Numbered from the stretch's first letter, positions 8,139 through 18,051 are shown. The stretch: 64,000 nucleotides of DNA from Halobacillus salinus (GCF_004684905.1 NZ_SRJC01000007.1:80694-144693); one strand, 5' to 3'. Numbers and translations: made by a program. The notes: generated from the letters alone by a model not told the origin.

Positions 8139-9008
8139 ATGAGTAGATCTGAAAGACAGTTAGGCGGCCAACCAGCCCAAACCCAGAACAAGCAGCCAGG
8201 TGTCGAAGGTGGGATGAACCCACAGCCACTGCATGCAGATACCGATTACCATAGTGGAAATAAACTGAAAGGGAAAGTAGCTTTGATTACGGGTGGAGAT
8301 AGCGGAATCGGAAAGTCTGTCGCGATCGGCTTTGCGAAAGAAGGCGCAGATATCGCCATCGGATACTTAAATGAACACGAAGATGCAGAGAAAACGAAGC
8401 AGCTCATTGAAGCGGAAGGACGTAAAGCCGTACTATTTCCAGGTGACGTCGGGGAGGAGACATTTTGTCATAACTTGATCCAACAAACCATCGATACATT
8501 CGGTCAGTTGGACATTCTCGTCAATAACGCAGCAGAACAACATCCGACCAACGATATTCTGAACATCTCAGCTGACCAATTGGAGCGTACCTTCCGTACG
8601 AATATTTTCTCCATGTTCCATTTAACGAAAGCGGCGCTGCCTCATTTGAAGAAAGGGAGCTCGATTATCAACACGGCATCCGTTACGCCATATGTAGGAA
8701 ATGAGAAGCTTGTGGATTACACGTCCACAAAAGGAGCCGTCGTCGCCTTCACACGGTCTCTTGCCAAACAACTGGTCTCCAAAGGAATCCGCGTCAACGG
8801 CGTAGCACCTGGGCCGATTTGGACCCCACTCATTCCGTCCACCTTCCCGGCGGAAGAAGTCGAGAAGTTCGGTGCTGACACGCCGATGGGACGGCCTGGA
8901 CAGCCCGTTGAGCACGTTGGAAGCTACGTGTTACTAGCATCAGACGACTCTTCTTACATGACGGGGCAAATTCTGCATGTGAACGGCGGAGCTTACACAT
9001 CGAGCTAA
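8139..9008 (+). CDS. Short-chain dehydrogenase/reductase, YdaD/YhdF general-stress type
   Basis: 289 residues from ATG 8139, placed 11 bases after an AAAGGAG site (ATG 8130 is only 2 bases from it). The Rossmann motif TGGDSGIG, NNAAEQ and the catalytic Ser and YTSTK motifs are all present. The N-terminal extension before the fold (rich in Q, P and G, with the KQPGVEGGMNPQP segment) and the sequence overall match the B. subtilis YdaD/YhdF/YhxC group, oxidoreductases that are general-stress proteins in that species. Substrate unknown. Stress regulation here is inferred from relatives only. Confidence 0.9.
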   Translation: MSRSERQLGGQPAQTQNKQPGVEGGMNPQPLHADTDYHSGNKLKGKVALITGGDSGIGKSVAIGFAKEGADIAIGYLNEHEDAEKTKQLIEAEGRKAVLFPGDVGEETFCHNLIQQTIDTFGQLDILVNNAAEQHPTNDILNISADQLERTFRTNIFSMFHLTKAALPHLKKGSSIINTASVTPYVGNEKLVDYTSTKGAVVAFTRSLAKQLVSKGIRVNGVAPGPIWTPLIPSTFPAEEVEKFGADTPMGRPGQPVEHVGSYVLLASDDSSYMTGQILHVNGGAYTSS

Positions 9009-9072
9009 GCAACTCAGTTGCAAACCGCTTCCTCCCTTTTACAATAGATAGTAGGAAGGGAGTCGTTCACCA

Positions 9073-9894
9073 ATGCCAGAAGGTCCAGAAATACGTAAAG
9101 CAGCAGATTACGTAGAGAAAGCCGTGGTCGGACGGGAAGTGTTGGATGTATTCTTTGCTTTTGAGCACCTTCAAGATTATGAAGAAGTGCTGAAAGGACG
9201 ACACATTCTCCGTATCGATACAAAAGGAAAAGCAATGCTCACCCGCTTCGATAACGGTTATACCGTTTATTCGCACAACCAGTTGTACGGAAAATGGTAC
9301 ACGCGCAATGCCTACAATTATCCGAAGACGAACCGACAACTACGCTTCGCGATTCATAATGAAAAGAAATCCGCGCTTTTGTACAGTGCCTCGGATATTG
9401 AAGTGTTAAGAGACGAAGAAGTCGAAGACCATCCGTTCATCTCAAAAGTGGGGCCGGACATTTTGAGTGAAGAGGTGACAAAGGATCAGTTGGTCGAACG
9501 TTTTCAAGACAAACGCTTTTATCGTAGGAAGTGGACTTCTCTTTTGCTGGATCAAGCCTTTATCGGAGGGATCGGCAACTATTTGCGTAGTGAAATCCTA
9601 TTTGTCGCTGGCATCCATCCTGACCTAAGACCGATGGACTGCACAGCGGAACAGCTCGATAAAGCTGCACAGGCGAGTATTCACTTGATGTGGCAGTCAT
9701 ATCAGCATAAAGGGATCACCAACGACCTCGAACTTGCCGAAAAGCTGAAAGCAGAAGGGGCGAAGCGGAGGGATTATCGTCACTGGGTGTTTAACAGAGA
9801 AGGCAAGGCGTGTCGAATCGACGGCACCGAAATTGTGAAAATACAAGCGGGGTCGAGACGTTGTTATTACTGCCCGACCTGCCAATCAAAGTGA
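9073..9894 (+). CDS. nei: Endonuclease VIII-type DNA glycosylase/AP lyase (Nei/Fpg family)
   Basis: 273 residues with the catalytic N terminus MPEGPEI (Pro2 Schiff-base nucleophile, Glu3) and strong similarity to E. coli Nei (KGKAMLTRF, YSHNQLYGKW, LLYSASDIEVL, LLLDQAFIGGIGNYLRSEIL). It removes oxidised pyrimidines and cleaves the abasic site. The C-terminal zinc finger is unusual: Cys247-x2-Asp250 followed by Cys267-x2-Cys270, so the second cysteine of the usual C-x2-C pair is replaced by aspartate. A further Cys at 264 is present. A ribosome site GGAAGGGAG lies upstream. The gene is monocistronic. Confidence 0.92.
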   Translation: MPEGPEIRKAADYVEKAVVGREVLDVFFAFEHLQDYEEVLKGRHILRIDTKGKAMLTRFDNGYTVYSHNQLYGKWYTRNAYNYPKTNRQLRFAIHNEKKSALLYSASDIEVLRDEEVEDHPFISKVGPDILSEEVTKDQLVERFQDKRFYRRKWTSLLLDQAFIGGIGNYLRSEILFVAGIHPDLRPMDCTAEQLDKAAQASIHLMWQSYQHKGITNDLELAEKLKAEGAKRRDYRHWVFNREGKACRIDGTEIVKIQAGSRRCYYCPTCQSK

Positions 9895-9923
9895 GCCAGG
9901 AGGACTTGTCCTTCTGGCTTTTT
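9894..9923 (+). terminator. Terminator of nei
   Basis: Inverted repeat AGCCAGGAGGAC with GTCCTTCTGGCT (wobble pair), followed by TTTTT; it starts at the last base of the stop codon. Confidence 0.8.
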
Positions 9924-9934
9924 CACGTGAAAAA
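9919..9934. promoter_or_regulatory. parS-like palindrome
   Basis: TTTTTCACGTGAAAAA is a perfect 16-bp palindrome matching parS (TGTTTCACGTGAAACA) at 14 of 16 positions, including the whole TTTCACGTGAAA core. It overlaps the end of the phosphoesterase gene and the U-tract of the nei terminator. ParB binding is inferred. Confidence 0.5.
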
Positions 9935-10411
9935 GATATGCTCAGCCCGGATATTTGTGTCGATGGTCAGAATGCCAAATGAGTAGTTAGGTGATCTACG
10001 CTTGTCCGTCACAGAACCAGGGTTGAACAACATCGTTTTCTTAACGAATCTAAGGAGAGGTAAATGCGAATGCCCGAAAATAATCAGATCGAGTTCTTCC
10101 TCTCCGAAAGCCTCCACCACCCTTTTTTCAGTCGTCTTCTTCTCTCCGTGACCATGTACGAGGCCGATCCGCTTCCCTTCTGCTTCAATAATTTGCTTGA
10201 ATGGGAAGATTGCTTGGATGTCTTCTCCATCTACGTTTCCATAAACCCCTTTTACAGGAGCATATGCTCTCAATTCTTCATATAGATCAGGTGTCTGCCA
10301 GTCTCCGGCGTGGATGATAAGGTCTGCTGAAGGCAGTTCTTCTATCAGGCGATCCGGCAGCTGTTTCGCTTTCTTCGGCATGTGAGTGTCAGATAATACG
10401 ACGATTTTCAC
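9923..10411 (-). CDS. YfcE/YsnB-type metallophosphoesterase
   Basis: 162 residues from the GTG at 10411, which sits 8 bases after AAAGGGTGG; a GTG four codons upstream is the alternative. Metal-binding motifs of calcineurin-like phosphoesterases are in order: SDTHMP, HAGDW, GNVDGE, LVHGHG and FGHSH. The family (E. coli YfcE, B. subtilis YsnB) hydrolyses phosphodiesters with dinuclear metal; the physiological substrate is unknown. It faces nei and diverges from the SatP-type gene. Confidence 0.88.
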   Translation of the reverse strand: MKIVVLSDTHMPKKAKQLPDRLIEELPSADLIIHAGDWQTPDLYEELRAYAPVKGVYGNVDGEDIQAIFPFKQIIEAEGKRIGLVHGHGEKKTTEKRVVEAFGEEELDLIIFGHSHLPLLRFVKKTMLFNPGSVTDKRRSPNYSFGILTIDTNIRAEHIFFT

Positions 10412-10499
10412 CTGGGATACCACCCTTTCCTTAACTTTTCATTGCATAACTTTCTTTTCTTCTGTACAGTAGTCAAGTATGTGTTAGGAGGAATGCAAC

Positions 10500-11111
10500 A
10501 TGAATCAACAACAACAGAAGGTACAGATGGTTACAGCTGATCCATCTGCTATCGGTTTATTCGGCCTGGCAATGGTCACGCTGGTCGCCTCATCAGCTAA
10601 GCTCGGCTTTACAGACGGAGTATCCTTTATCCTGCCGTGGGCGATTTTCTTAGGAGGAATTGCGCAGCTGATCGCAAGTATGCTCGATGCGAAACACAAT
10701 AATACGTTCGGCACGACCGCTTTCGGCGCGTTCGGTTTATTCTGGCTCGGCGTCGGCACTTCTTGGTTGATCGAGTTCGGTGTTTTCGGTGAAGCAGCAG
10801 CTCAAGCAGTTGATCCGAACCAGCTTGGTATTGCTTATATCGGTTATTTGATTTTCAGTGTGTTCATGACGATCGGAGCCATGGAAACGCACAAAGTCTT
10901 ATTCTTTATTTTCGTTCTTATTGATTTCTTATTCATAGGATTATCTTTATCCACTCTAGGGTTCATGCCAGAAGCGATGCATACGGTCGCCGCTGTAGCG
11001 GAGTTCGGTATTGCGCTACTCAGCTTCTATGGATCTGCTGCTAGTGTACTGAATACTCACTTCGGAAAAGTCACACTACCGGTCGGTCAGCCGTTCGGTG
11101 TGTTCAAATAA
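10500..11111 (+). CDS. GPR1/FUN34/YaaH (SatP) family acetate/succinate transporter
   Basis: 203 residues with six membrane helices. The N-terminal family signature is present in a variant form (ADPSAIGLFGLA in place of NPxPLGL). Members take up acetate or other small carboxylates with protons. The ATG at 10500 follows TAGGAGGAATGCAAC. It may work with acetyl-CoA synthetase (acsA, 50.2 kb) in acetate use, though the two are far apart. The terminator expected just after the gene seems displaced by a 353-bp insertion (see repeat entries). Confidence 0.88.
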   Translation: MNQQQQKVQMVTADPSAIGLFGLAMVTLVASSAKLGFTDGVSFILPWAIFLGGIAQLIASMLDAKHNNTFGTTAFGAFGLFWLGVGTSWLIEFGVFGEAAAQAVDPNQLGIAYIGYLIFSVFMTIGAMETHKVLFFIFVLIDFLFIGLSLSTLGFMPEAMHTVAAVAEFGIALLSFYGSAASVLNTHFGKVTLPVGQPFGVFK

Positions 11112-11119
11112 GTAAGAGT

Positions 11120-11136
11120 GAGACTGATTCTTACAG
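11120..11136 (+). repeat. Left copy of a 17-bp near-identical direct repeat
   Basis: GAGACTGATTCTTACAG, with one mismatch to 11473-11489. The right copy is the first arm and loop of an intrinsic terminator; the left copy lacks the second arm. Together they bracket 353 bp that include the palindromic element at 11178-11298, as a target duplication would. Confidence 0.65.
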
Positions 11137-11177
11137 AGTGTCTAGAAAGCCTTCGGTTCTTCTAAGTGTAGAAAAAC

Positions 11178-11298
11178 GGTGTTGAAGAAACGGTCCGCTT
11201 TCCGCAGGCGTCCGGTGAGCCTCCTCGCTCCCTTTGGTCTCTGCGGGGTCTCACGCTGTACTTTGATCCTGCAGGAGTCTTCCCGTTTCTCCAACACC
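11178..11298 (+). repeat. Palindromic intergenic repeat, family 1, copy A
   Basis: A 121-bp element bounded by 16-bp inverted ends (GGTGTTGAAGAAACGG with CCGTTTCTCCAACACC, one mismatch). Inside are CGCTTTCCGC, GAGCCTCCTC and GGGGTCT blocks shared with the copy at 49193-49290 in reverse orientation. GAGTGTCTAGAAAG at 11136-11149 has a 13/14 match next to the other copy. The stretch 11112-11499 holds no gene. Similar elements are common in Bacillaceae genomes (recollection, not searched). Confidence 0.75.
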
Positions 11299-11474
11299 TT
11301 TTTAAAATAAGTATGAACCTCTTGTGCTCCCTGTTCAAGAATAGCGGGCTAAAACCACACTTAATAGGATTTCCACTCAATTGTGCATGGTTTTGTTCGC
11401 ACGTTTAATGCAAAGTGGGCTGGAAAACAATATCTATAACAAAACCAAACTCTACCCTTTATTTAACAACCTGA

Positions 11475-11507
11475 GACCGATTCTTACAGCGAATCGGTCT
11501 TATTTTT
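11475..11507 (+). terminator. Probable original terminator of the SatP-type gene
   Basis: Stem GACCGATTC with GAATCGGTC, then TTATTTTT. It now lies 364 bp past the transporter stop, beyond the palindromic repeat. Confidence 0.75.
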
Positions 11508-12219
11508 GTGCTTCCAGCCAGTCCGTGATCACTTCTACGATTTCATCCTGCTGTTCTTTCACCGAAATATCCGCTTGATTATCGCCTTTTTGCTCCCCGT
11601 ACACACCGAACTGAGCATGGTTTCCACCTTCAATTTCGTGTAGTTCCGCTTCATCAGAGAGATAGGCTTTCGTCTCTTCAATCTTAGCCGGCGTACTTAA
11701 GCCATCTTGCTCTGCATAAATCGATAGAACGGGCGTATCAGTACCTGCGAAGCTACTTCCTTCTGTCGGATAGGAAGCTAGGAATATGACTCCATCCGCA
11801 TTCTTTTCACGCGCAAAGGTAGCAGCGGCCACGCCTCCAAGTGAGTGACCCCCGACGTACCATTCTTCAATGTCCGGATAGCGGTCGACTAATTCTTGCG
11901 CTTTATTGGCATTCAAAAGGGCAAGATTCAGGCGGACATTTGGAACACCTGCGACATAACCAGCTTCCGAGAGCTGTTCTGCAATATAGCTGTATGCTTC
12001 TGGTTCTACTTTGGCGCCAGGATAAAGTACAACTCCCCCCTCCGGCTCTCCGTCGGGCTCAAACACCACCCAGCCGTCATCCGTATCCACTTCTCCGATC
12101 CACTCTTCTATATTGCTTGATGCAGCATAGGTCTGCTGACTCCATACATAGAATCCGATTCCTGCTATAATCAACAATCCTAGTAAAATAAAAAATGCGA
12201 ATTTAAGAAATCGTTTCAT
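11500..12219 (-). CDS. Membrane-anchored alpha/beta hydrolase
   Basis: 239 residues. An N-terminal membrane segment (residues about 5-25) is followed by an extracytoplasmic alpha/beta-hydrolase domain with the nucleophile elbow GHSLGG, an acid residue in AEQDG and a histidine in GGNHAQFG, completing a catalytic triad. The substrate is unknown; an esterase or lipase-like role is likely. I choose ATG 12219, 7 bases from GAGGAGG; the GTG just before it is the alternative. Its stop overlaps the U-tract of the facing terminator. Confidence 0.85.
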   Translation of the reverse strand: MKRFLKFAFFILLGLLIIAGIGFYVWSQQTYAASSNIEEWIGEVDTDDGWVVFEPDGEPEGGVVLYPGAKVEPEAYSYIAEQLSEAGYVAGVPNVRLNLALLNANKAQELVDRYPDIEEWYVGGHSLGGVAAATFAREKNADGVIFLASYPTEGSSFAGTDTPVLSIYAEQDGLSTPAKIEETKAYLSDEAELHEIEGGNHAQFGVYGEQKGDNQADISVKEQQDEIVEVITDWLEAQK

Positions 12220-12349
12220 CACAGCCCCTCCTCATGCTTCTATCATACTCCATCCGTGTGTCAGATGGTATTCACTTGTCCTTCAACAGAGGCTTTAAAT
12301 GTCCTCGTCCTATGTCTTTTCAAACCGAACCGGATTCCTCTTCAAAACA

Positions 12350-12380
12350 AAAAAGCGACTCTCGGTGAGAGTCGCTTTTT
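12350..12380. terminator. Bidirectional terminator downstream of rsmG
   Basis: Perfect 9-bp stem GCGACTCTC with GAGAGTCGC and 3-base loop, flanked by A-run and T-run, ending the mnmE-mnmG-rsmG unit. Confidence 0.9.
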
Positions 12381-12383
12381 CGT

Positions 12384-13100
12384 TTATTCAATCGGCTGTT
12401 TGTTGGGAGTACCAGCTTTACGCGGGTATTTCTTCGGTGTTTTTCTCCGCTTCTCAATAATGGCAATGTTGCGTTCACTATCTTCTTCAGGCAAGTGGAA
12501 CGTAAATACGTCCTGTACTTCCCCGCCGACTGTTTGGATGGCTATTTTCGCATCTTCCATTTCATCGACTAAGTTCGGACCTTTCATCGCCATAAAGTGG
12601 CCGCCTTTTGCCGTGAGCGGCAAACATAACTCGCTCAATACGCTCATGCGAGCTACCGCACGGGCCATGACGAGATCGAACCCTTCGCGGAATTTGGCAT
12701 TTTTCCCGAAATTCTCAGCACGGTCGTGGTAAAACGCCACGTCATCCAGCTCGAGTTCATGGGCTAAGTGATTCAAGAACGTAATCCGCTTCTTCAAGGA
12801 ATCGACGATGGTCACTTTCAGCTGAGGAAATGCGATTTTGAGCGGCAGACTAGGGAACCCGGCTCCCGCTCCGACGTCACAGATTCTGAGTTCCTTGGTG
12901 AAATCGTGATGAAATGCGGCTGTCAGCGAATCATAGAAGTGCTTCAAATAAACGCCTTCCTGGTCGGTGATTGCCGTCAGATTCATCTTTTCGTTCCATT
13001 CCACAAGAATCTCAAAGTACCGCTTGAATTGATTTTGTTGTTTTTCATTTAGTTCGATGCCTTGTTCTTTCAAAGCATTCAAAAACGTATTCGTATCCAT
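12384..13100 (-). CDS. rsmG: 16S rRNA (guanine527-N7)-methyltransferase RsmG
   Basis: 238 residues, matching the GidB/RsmG family. The SAM-binding loop reads [19 protein letters not shown] (about residues 70-88), and RAVARM and FMAMKGP segments follow. It methylates N7 of G527 in 16S rRNA; loss gives low-level streptomycin resistance in other bacteria. It lies 17 bp after mnmG in the same direction and ends at the bidirectional terminator, so it is the last gene of the operon. Confidence 0.97.
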   Translation of the reverse strand: MDTNTFLNALKEQGIELNEKQQNQFKRYFEILVEWNEKMNLTAITDQEGVYLKHFYDSLTAAFHHDFTKELRICDVGAGAGFPSLPLKIAFPQLKVTIVDSLKKRITFLNHLAHELELDDVAFYHDRAENFGKNAKFREGFDLVMARAVARMSVLSELCLPLTAKGGHFMAMKGPNLVDEMEDAKIAIQTVGGEVQDVFTFHLPEEDSERNIAIIEKRRKTPKKYPRKAGTPNKQPIE

Positions 13101-13117
13101 AGCTTCCTCCCTTTGGT

Positions 13118-15007
13118 TTACTCCCCGGAAACGCGGGCGATGTTGCCTTGTTCAATATAAACAAGCAAGATGGAAACGTCCGCTGGGTTTACGCCAGACA
13201 CGCGGGAAGCTTGGCCGACAGATAGTGGGCGGACTTTCTTCAGACGGTCACGCGCTTCTGTTGCAAGGCCGTTGATTGCATCGTAATCGATGTTTTCTGG
13301 AATTTTCTTCGAGTCCATTTTCTTCATTCGATCGATTTGCTCTAAGGCTTTCTTGATATAGCCTGCGTATTTCACTTGGATTTCGACTTGCTCTTTTTCA
13401 TCAGCAGTCAGAGATTCCTCACTCGGCGTCAAACGCTCGATGTGTTCGTACTTCATCTCAGGGCGCTTCAATAGATCGATTGCTGAAATCGCATCTTTGA
13501 GCTTAGAACCGCCAGCTTCTTCGATGACTGTCTGAACTTCATCAGTCGCTTTCAAAATCTGTTTATCCAATCGCTTCTTCTCGACTTCGATTTTACGCTT
13601 TTTCTCTAAGAAACGTTGGTAACGTTCTTCTGGAATCAGACCGTGCTCATAGCCGATTTCAAGAAGACGCATATCCGCGTTGTCATGACGTAGCATCAAG
13701 CGGAATTCAGCACGGGAAGTGAGCAGACGATACGGCTCGCTTGTCCCTTTTGTGACCAAGTCATCGATCATGACGCCGATGTACCCTTGGGAACGGTCTA
13801 GTACAAGTGGATCCAGATCAAGAGCTTTTGCTGCTGCGTTAATACCAGCCATCAGTCCTTGTCCAGCCGCTTCTTCATACCCTGACGTTCCGTTCAGCTG
13901 ACCTGCTGTAAAGAGACCGGAGATCTGCTTCGTCTCAAGTGTCGGCCATAGCTGTGTTGGTACGACGGAATCGTATTCGATGGCATAACCGGCACGCATA
14001 ATCTCTGCATTTTCAAGACCTGGTACGGTACGCATCATTTCATTTTGTACATACTCAGGAAGTGACGTGGAAAGTCCTTGTACATATACCTCTTCTGTGT
14101 CACGACCTTCTGGTTCAAGGAAAATCTGGTGACGAGGCTTATCGTTGAAACGGACGATTTTATCCTCGATGGATGGGCAGTAACGCGGCCCTGTCCCTTT
14201 GACGGCACCTGAGTACATTGCGGACAATCCTAGGTTGTCGTCGATGACTTTGTGCGTCGTTTCATTCGTGTACGTCAACCAGCACGGAATTTGATCCATA
14301 ATGAATTCGGTCGTTTCATAAGAGAAAGAGCGTGGCTCTTCTTCTCCTGGCTGAATTTCCGTCTTCGAGTAGTCGATGGTCTTGCTGTTAACACGCATCG
14401 GAGTACCGGTCTTGAAGCGGACCATTTCAATACCCATTTCTTCAAGCTGTTCCGATAACGAAACAGTAGAACGCTGGTTGTTCGGTCCACTCTCGTAGGA
14501 AAGATCACCGATCAGCACTTTTCCGCGCATGAACGTACCAGTTGTAACAATTACGTTCGGTGCGTAGAAAGCCGCTTTTGTTTCGGTTACTACCCCTTTC
14601 ACCTGATCATCTTCGACAAGGACTTTTTCTACCATGCCTTGCTTCAGCGTCAAGTTATCCTGACTCTCAAGAACGCGCTTCATTTCTTTAATATATAGAG
14701 GCTTGTCCGCCTGCGCACGAAGCGCTCGTACAGCGGGACCTTTTCTCGTATTTAAAAGACGCATTTGAATATGCGTTTTATCGATGACTTTACCCATCGC
14801 GCCGCCTAATGCATCGATTTCGCGTACAACAATTCCTTTTGCTGGTCCACCGATTGACGGGTTACATGGCATGAAGGCGACAAGGTCGAGGTTTAGAGAC
14901 AGCATCAATGTCTTCGCTCCACGTCGCGCCGCAGCTAGCCCTGCTTCTACCCCTGCATGACCGGCACCAATTACAATTACGTCATAATGCCCTGCATCAT
15001 ATGTCAT
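13118..15007 (-). CDS. mnmG: tRNA uridine 5-carboxymethylaminomethyl modification enzyme MnmG (GidA)
   Basis: 629 residues, standard length. The N-terminal FAD-binding dinucleotide fold starts [14 protein letters not shown]; the family motifs [11 protein letters not shown] and [11 protein letters not shown] are intact with their cysteines, as is the C-terminal helical domain that contacts MnmE. With MnmE and methylene-tetrahydrofolate it modifies U34 of several tRNAs. It starts 24 bp after mnmE ends, with a GGAGAG ribosome site. Confidence 0.98.
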   Translation of the reverse strand: MTYDAGHYDVIVIGAGHAGVEAGLAAARRGAKTLMLSLNLDLVAFMPCNPSIGGPAKGIVVREIDALGGAMGKVIDKTHIQMRLLNTRKGPAVRALRAQADKPLYIKEMKRVLESQDNLTLKQGMVEKVLVEDDQVKGVVTETKAAFYAPNVIVTTGTFMRGKVLIGDLSYESGPNNQRSTVSLSEQLEEMGIEMVRFKTGTPMRVNSKTIDYSKTEIQPGEEEPRSFSYETTEFIMDQIPCWLTYTNETTHKVIDDNLGLSAMYSGAVKGTGPRYCPSIEDKIVRFNDKPRHQIFLEPEGRDTEEVYVQGLSTSLPEYVQNEMMRTVPGLENAEIMRAGYAIEYDSVVPTQLWPTLETKQISGLFTAGQLNGTSGYEEAAGQGLMAGINAAAKALDLDPLVLDRSQGYIGVMIDDLVTKGTSEPYRLLTSRAEFRLMLRHDNADMRLLEIGYEHGLIPEERYQRFLEKKRKIEVEKKRLDKQILKATDEVQTVIEEAGGSKLKDAISAIDLLKRPEMKYEHIERLTPSEESLTADEKEQVEIQVKYAGYIKKALEQIDRMKKMDSKKIPENIDYDAINGLATEARDRLKKVRPLSVGQASRVSGVNPADVSILLVYIEQGNIARVSGE

Positions 15008-15031
15008 GTTGGATGACTCTCCTTTTATTGA

Positions 15032-16408
15032 TTATTTTCCTAAACAGAACTGCGAGAACAATTGGTCAATCAAGCTTTCGTTCACCGTATCCCCGACGAT
15101 TTCACCGAGTATCTCCCATGTACGGGTGACGTCGATTTGGACAACATCAAGCGGCACACCCATTTCCATGCCTTCTTGGGCATCTTCGAGTGCCTGCTTC
15201 GCTTGTTTCAAGAGCTGCACGTGACGAACGTTGGACACATACGTCATGTCGCCTGCGTCCAAGTCTCCTTCGAAGAACGTGTTGGCGATCGCATTTTCTA
15301 ACTGGTCGATACCTTCTTCGCGGATTAGTGCCGTTGTAACCACTGGATTCTCTCCAGCAAGTTCTTTCACACGGTCGATGTCTAGCTTAGGATCAAGGTC
15401 TGTCTTGTTCACGATCGTAATCACGTTCAAGTCTGAGACCGCTTCAAACAGTTTTTCATCTTCTTCGGTCAGTTCTTCTCCGTAGTTCAACACGAATAGG
15501 ATAAGATCCGCTTCTTTCAGAACTTGTCTGGAGCGCTCGACACCGATCCGCTCGACAATATCTTCTGTTTCGCGAATACCTGCCGTATCAATTAGGCAGA
15601 GCGGCACGCCGCGGACGTTCACATACTCTTCAATCACGTCACGCGTCGTTCCGGGCACTTCCGTGACAATCGCTTTATTCTCATGAACGAGCGCATTCAT
15701 CAAGGATGATTTTCCGACGTTCGGACGACCGATGATGGCCGTACCCAACCCTTCACGCAAAATTTTCCCTTGGCGTGCTGTTTCGAGGATCTTCGTTACC
15801 TCTTCGTGTACTTCTTTCGTTTTCTGCTCCATCATTTCATGAGACATCTCTTCGACATCGTCATACTCTGGGTAGTCGATATTCACCTCGACGTGAGCGA
15901 GCGTCTCGAGCAGCTTCTGCCTCAATTCCTGGATCAGCTTCGACAAGCGCCCATCCATTTGCTTCAAGGCAACGTCCATCGCACGGTCGGTCTTGGCACG
16001 GATCAAATCCATGACCGCCTCTGCTTGAGATAAGTCGATTCGACCGTTCATGAAGGCACGTTTCGTAAATTCTCCCGGTTCAGCCAGGCGTGCTCCGCTT
16101 GCTAGGACAATTTCGAGCAGGCGGTTTACGGAAACGAGTCCTCCGTGACAGTTTATTTCTACTATATCTTCCCTAGTGAACGTCTTAGGTGCTCGCATGA
16201 CGGAAACCATAACCTCTTCCGCCAAGTCTCCTGTTTCAGGATCGATGATTTTTCCGTAGTGCATCGTGTGGGAGTCGACTTCATTCAAGTCCTTGCCTCG
16301 AAATAGCTTTGCAGCAATTGAGACTGCTTCTGGACCGCTGAGTCGTACAATCGCAATCGCTCCTTCCCCCATCGGGGTCGATATGGCGGTTATTGTATCA
16401 GTTTCCAC
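15032..16408 (-). CDS. mnmE: tRNA modification GTPase MnmE (TrmE)
   Basis: 458 residues. Order: N-terminal tetrahydrofolate-binding domain, helical domain with an inserted G domain ([28 protein letters not shown]) and the C-terminal FCLGK motif whose cysteine is essential. Partner of MnmG in wobble uridine modification. The start is GTG 16408, with GGAGGTGAG upstream. The 267-bp gap before it holds a DnaA-box cluster, so DnaA may influence this operon. Confidence 0.98.
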   Translation of the reverse strand: METDTITAISTPMGEGAIAIVRLSGPEAVSIAAKLFRGKDLNEVDSHTMHYGKIIDPETGDLAEEVMVSVMRAPKTFTREDIVEINCHGGLVSVNRLLEIVLASGARLAEPGEFTKRAFMNGRIDLSQAEAVMDLIRAKTDRAMDVALKQMDGRLSKLIQELRQKLLETLAHVEVNIDYPEYDDVEEMSHEMMEQKTKEVHEEVTKILETARQGKILREGLGTAIIGRPNVGKSSLMNALVHENKAIVTEVPGTTRDVIEEYVNVRGVPLCLIDTAGIRETEDIVERIGVERSRQVLKEADLILFVLNYGEELTEEDEKLFEAVSDLNVITIVNKTDLDPKLDIDRVKELAGENPVVTTALIREEGIDQLENAIANTFFEGDLDAGDMTYVSNVRHVQLLKQAKQALEDAQEGMEMGVPLDVVQIDVTRTWEILGEIVGDTVNESLIDQLFSQFCLGK

Positions 16409-16444
16409 ACGCGCTCACCTCCGTTTCCTTTTGTCATTTCTCTA

Positions 16445-16572
16445 TTATCCACAGACTTCTTTGTTTTTATATTCACTAACAACTTAGAATACCACACACC
16501 CTGGTGTTTTGAAAAGCTATCCACATGAACGGATCTTCCAAAAACATGTTCGGGTTATCCACATGTGCATAA
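16445..16572. promoter_or_regulatory. DnaA-box cluster upstream of mnmE
   Basis: DnaA boxes: TTATCCACA at 16445-16453, CTATCCACA at 16517-16525, TTATCCACA at 16555-16563 and, directly abutting it on the opposite strand, TTATGCACA (16572-16564). Three match the 9-mer consensus TTATNCACA exactly and one differs at the first base. The cluster is about 2.5 kb from the dnaA upstream boxes. Function (origin titration or promoter control) is inferred. Confidence 0.75.
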
Positions 16573-16634
16573 CTCTTCAACCCATTCTTCTCTCCTAGCC
16601 ATGGTGATTCAAGCTTTCTCAAATAATAATAGAA

Positions 16635-16669
16635 CAAAAAAATACTCCCGCCTTAGACAGACGGAAGTA
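16635..16669 (-). terminator. Terminator after jag
   Basis: A 10-bp stem with two wobble pairs (16643-16652 with 16660-16669) followed on the minus strand by a run of seven U. Confidence 0.8.
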
Positions 16670-16675
16670 CTTATT

Positions 16676-17293
16676 TTACCTGCTCGGACGGATGACCACG
16701 AAACGACGTGGTTCCTTTCCATCCGAATACGTCTCTACTTCACGATTATTTTGCAATACGGAGTGAATGATCTTGCGTTCATAAGAAGGCATCGGCTCGA
16801 TTCTTACGTCTTTTCCTGTACGGATCGCTTTGTCCGCCAGGCGTTCAGCTAAGCTCTCGAGCGTTTCACGACGGCGTCCACGGTAGCCTTCCGCATCGAT
16901 CATGACCGTATAGAACTGGTTCGACTCTCGATTGATAACTAGTTGAGCCAAATATTGCAAGGAGTTGAGCGTTTGTCCTCTTTTTCCGATAAGCATCGCG
17001 ACTTTATCACTTTCAAGATCCATCATGATATCGCGGTCTTTTACATCGGTTTTAATTGTGACAGGTGCCCCCATCTGCGCTGCTACATCCTGAATGAAAG
17101 ACTCGGCATCCTGCACGGGGTTTTTTCTAATGGATACTTGTACAATGGCTGGTTTCGATCCAAAGCCAAGAAATCCTTTTTTCCCTTCGTCAATAACATG
17201 AACGTCGACTTGATCTTTCGATGTCTGTAATTGCTTCAATGCTGATTCAATTGCCTCGTCCATCGTCGTTCCTGTAGCAGTAATTTGTTTCAC
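16676..17293 (-). CDS. jag: RNA-binding protein Jag/KhpB
   Basis: 205 residues in three parts: N-terminal Jag domain (MKQITATGTTMDEAIESAL), a central KH domain (MLIGKRGQTLNSLQYL) and a C-terminal R3H domain (RNNREVETYSDG preceded by RIEPMPSYERKIIH). The family binds RNA with KhpA and affects cell elongation and sporulation. Start is GTG, overlapping the yidC stop by one base (TAGTG), so translation is coupled to yidC. It ends just before a terminator. Confidence 0.95.
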   Translation of the reverse strand: MKQITATGTTMDEAIESALKQLQTSKDQVDVHVIDEGKKGFLGFGSKPAIVQVSIRKNPVQDAESFIQDVAAQMGAPVTIKTDVKDRDIMMDLESDKVAMLIGKRGQTLNSLQYLAQLVINRESNQFYTVMIDAEGYRGRRRETLESLAERLADKAIRTGKDVRIEPMPSYERKIIHSVLQNNREVETYSDGKEPRRFVVIRPSR

Positions 17294-18051
17294 TAGTTTT
17301 CTCCTCCTGCTTCTTTATTCATCATTGGCTTACGAATAAAGATGGTTTGAAGAATCATTACAAGGTTACCTACGATCCAGTACAACGCAAGTGCGGACGG
17401 GAAGAAGAAGGCAAATGTACCGATCATAAGCGGCATGATGTAAAGCATCATCTGCATTTGCGGGTTCTGCTGAGCAGCTCCGCCTGCCATCATCAATTTC
17501 TGTTGTAGGAATGTCGTAGCTGCTGTAAGAATAGCTAGAAATGGATCAGATGTTCCAAGTTGTAACCACAAGAAGTCGTGCGTCTGAATTTCAGTTGTCC
17601 GCATAATTGCGTGATAGAATCCGATCAAGATCGGCATTTGGACGACGATCGGTAGACACCCTGCGAGCGGGTTGACACCGTTCTTTTGGAACAACTGCAT
17701 CGTTTCTTGTTGAAGTTTCTGTTGTGTTTGAGCGTCTTTAGACGAATACTTTTCGCGTAATTCTTTCAATTCTGGTTGAATATCCTGCATCGCTTTAGAG
17801 CTCTTCAGCTGCTTGACGTTCAATGGTAACAGAAGAACACGGATGATGATCGTTACTAGAATGATCGCAAGTCCGTAGCTCCCTCCAGTCAAATCAGCGA
17901 AGAAAAGCAACGTTTTAGATAATGGAAAAACAATATATTCATTCCAGAAGCCTGTACTATCCGAGGTGATTTCCTGGTTAACTTGAGTACACCCGGATAG
18001 GAACGTAAGCACACCTGCCATAGCAAGCAGTGCAATTATTTTATTCCGCAA
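17293..18051 (-). CDS. yidC: Membrane protein insertase YidC (SpoIIIJ/OxaA1 type)
   Basis: 252 residues. The lipoprotein signal ends at the lipobox LSGC (Cys21). Five membrane segments follow, with the conserved insertase core ([22 protein letters not shown], including the hydrophilic-groove Arg) and the PVVQMPI-type segment ([17 protein letters not shown]). It inserts membrane proteins with or without SecYEG and in bacilli supports sigma-G activation in the forespore. Lies between rnpA and jag as in B. subtilis spoIIIJ. Confidence 0.97.
   Translation of the reverse strand: MRNKIIALLAMAGVLTFLSGCTQVNQEITSDSTGFWNEYIVFPLSKTLLFFADLTGGSYGLAIILVTIIIRVLLLPLNVKQLKSSKAMQDIQPELKELREKYSSKDAQTQQKLQQETMQLFQKNGVNPLAGCLPIVVQMPILIGFYHAIMRTTEIQTHDFLWLQLGTSDPFLAILTAATTFLQQKLMMAGGAAQQNPQMQMMLYIMPLMIGTFAFFFPSALALYWIVGNLVMILQTIFIRKPMMNKEAGGEN

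Noticed and set aside
12256..12732. 158-codon plus-strand ORF opposite rsmG
   Set aside because: Antisense shadow of rsmG with no ribosome site or domain.
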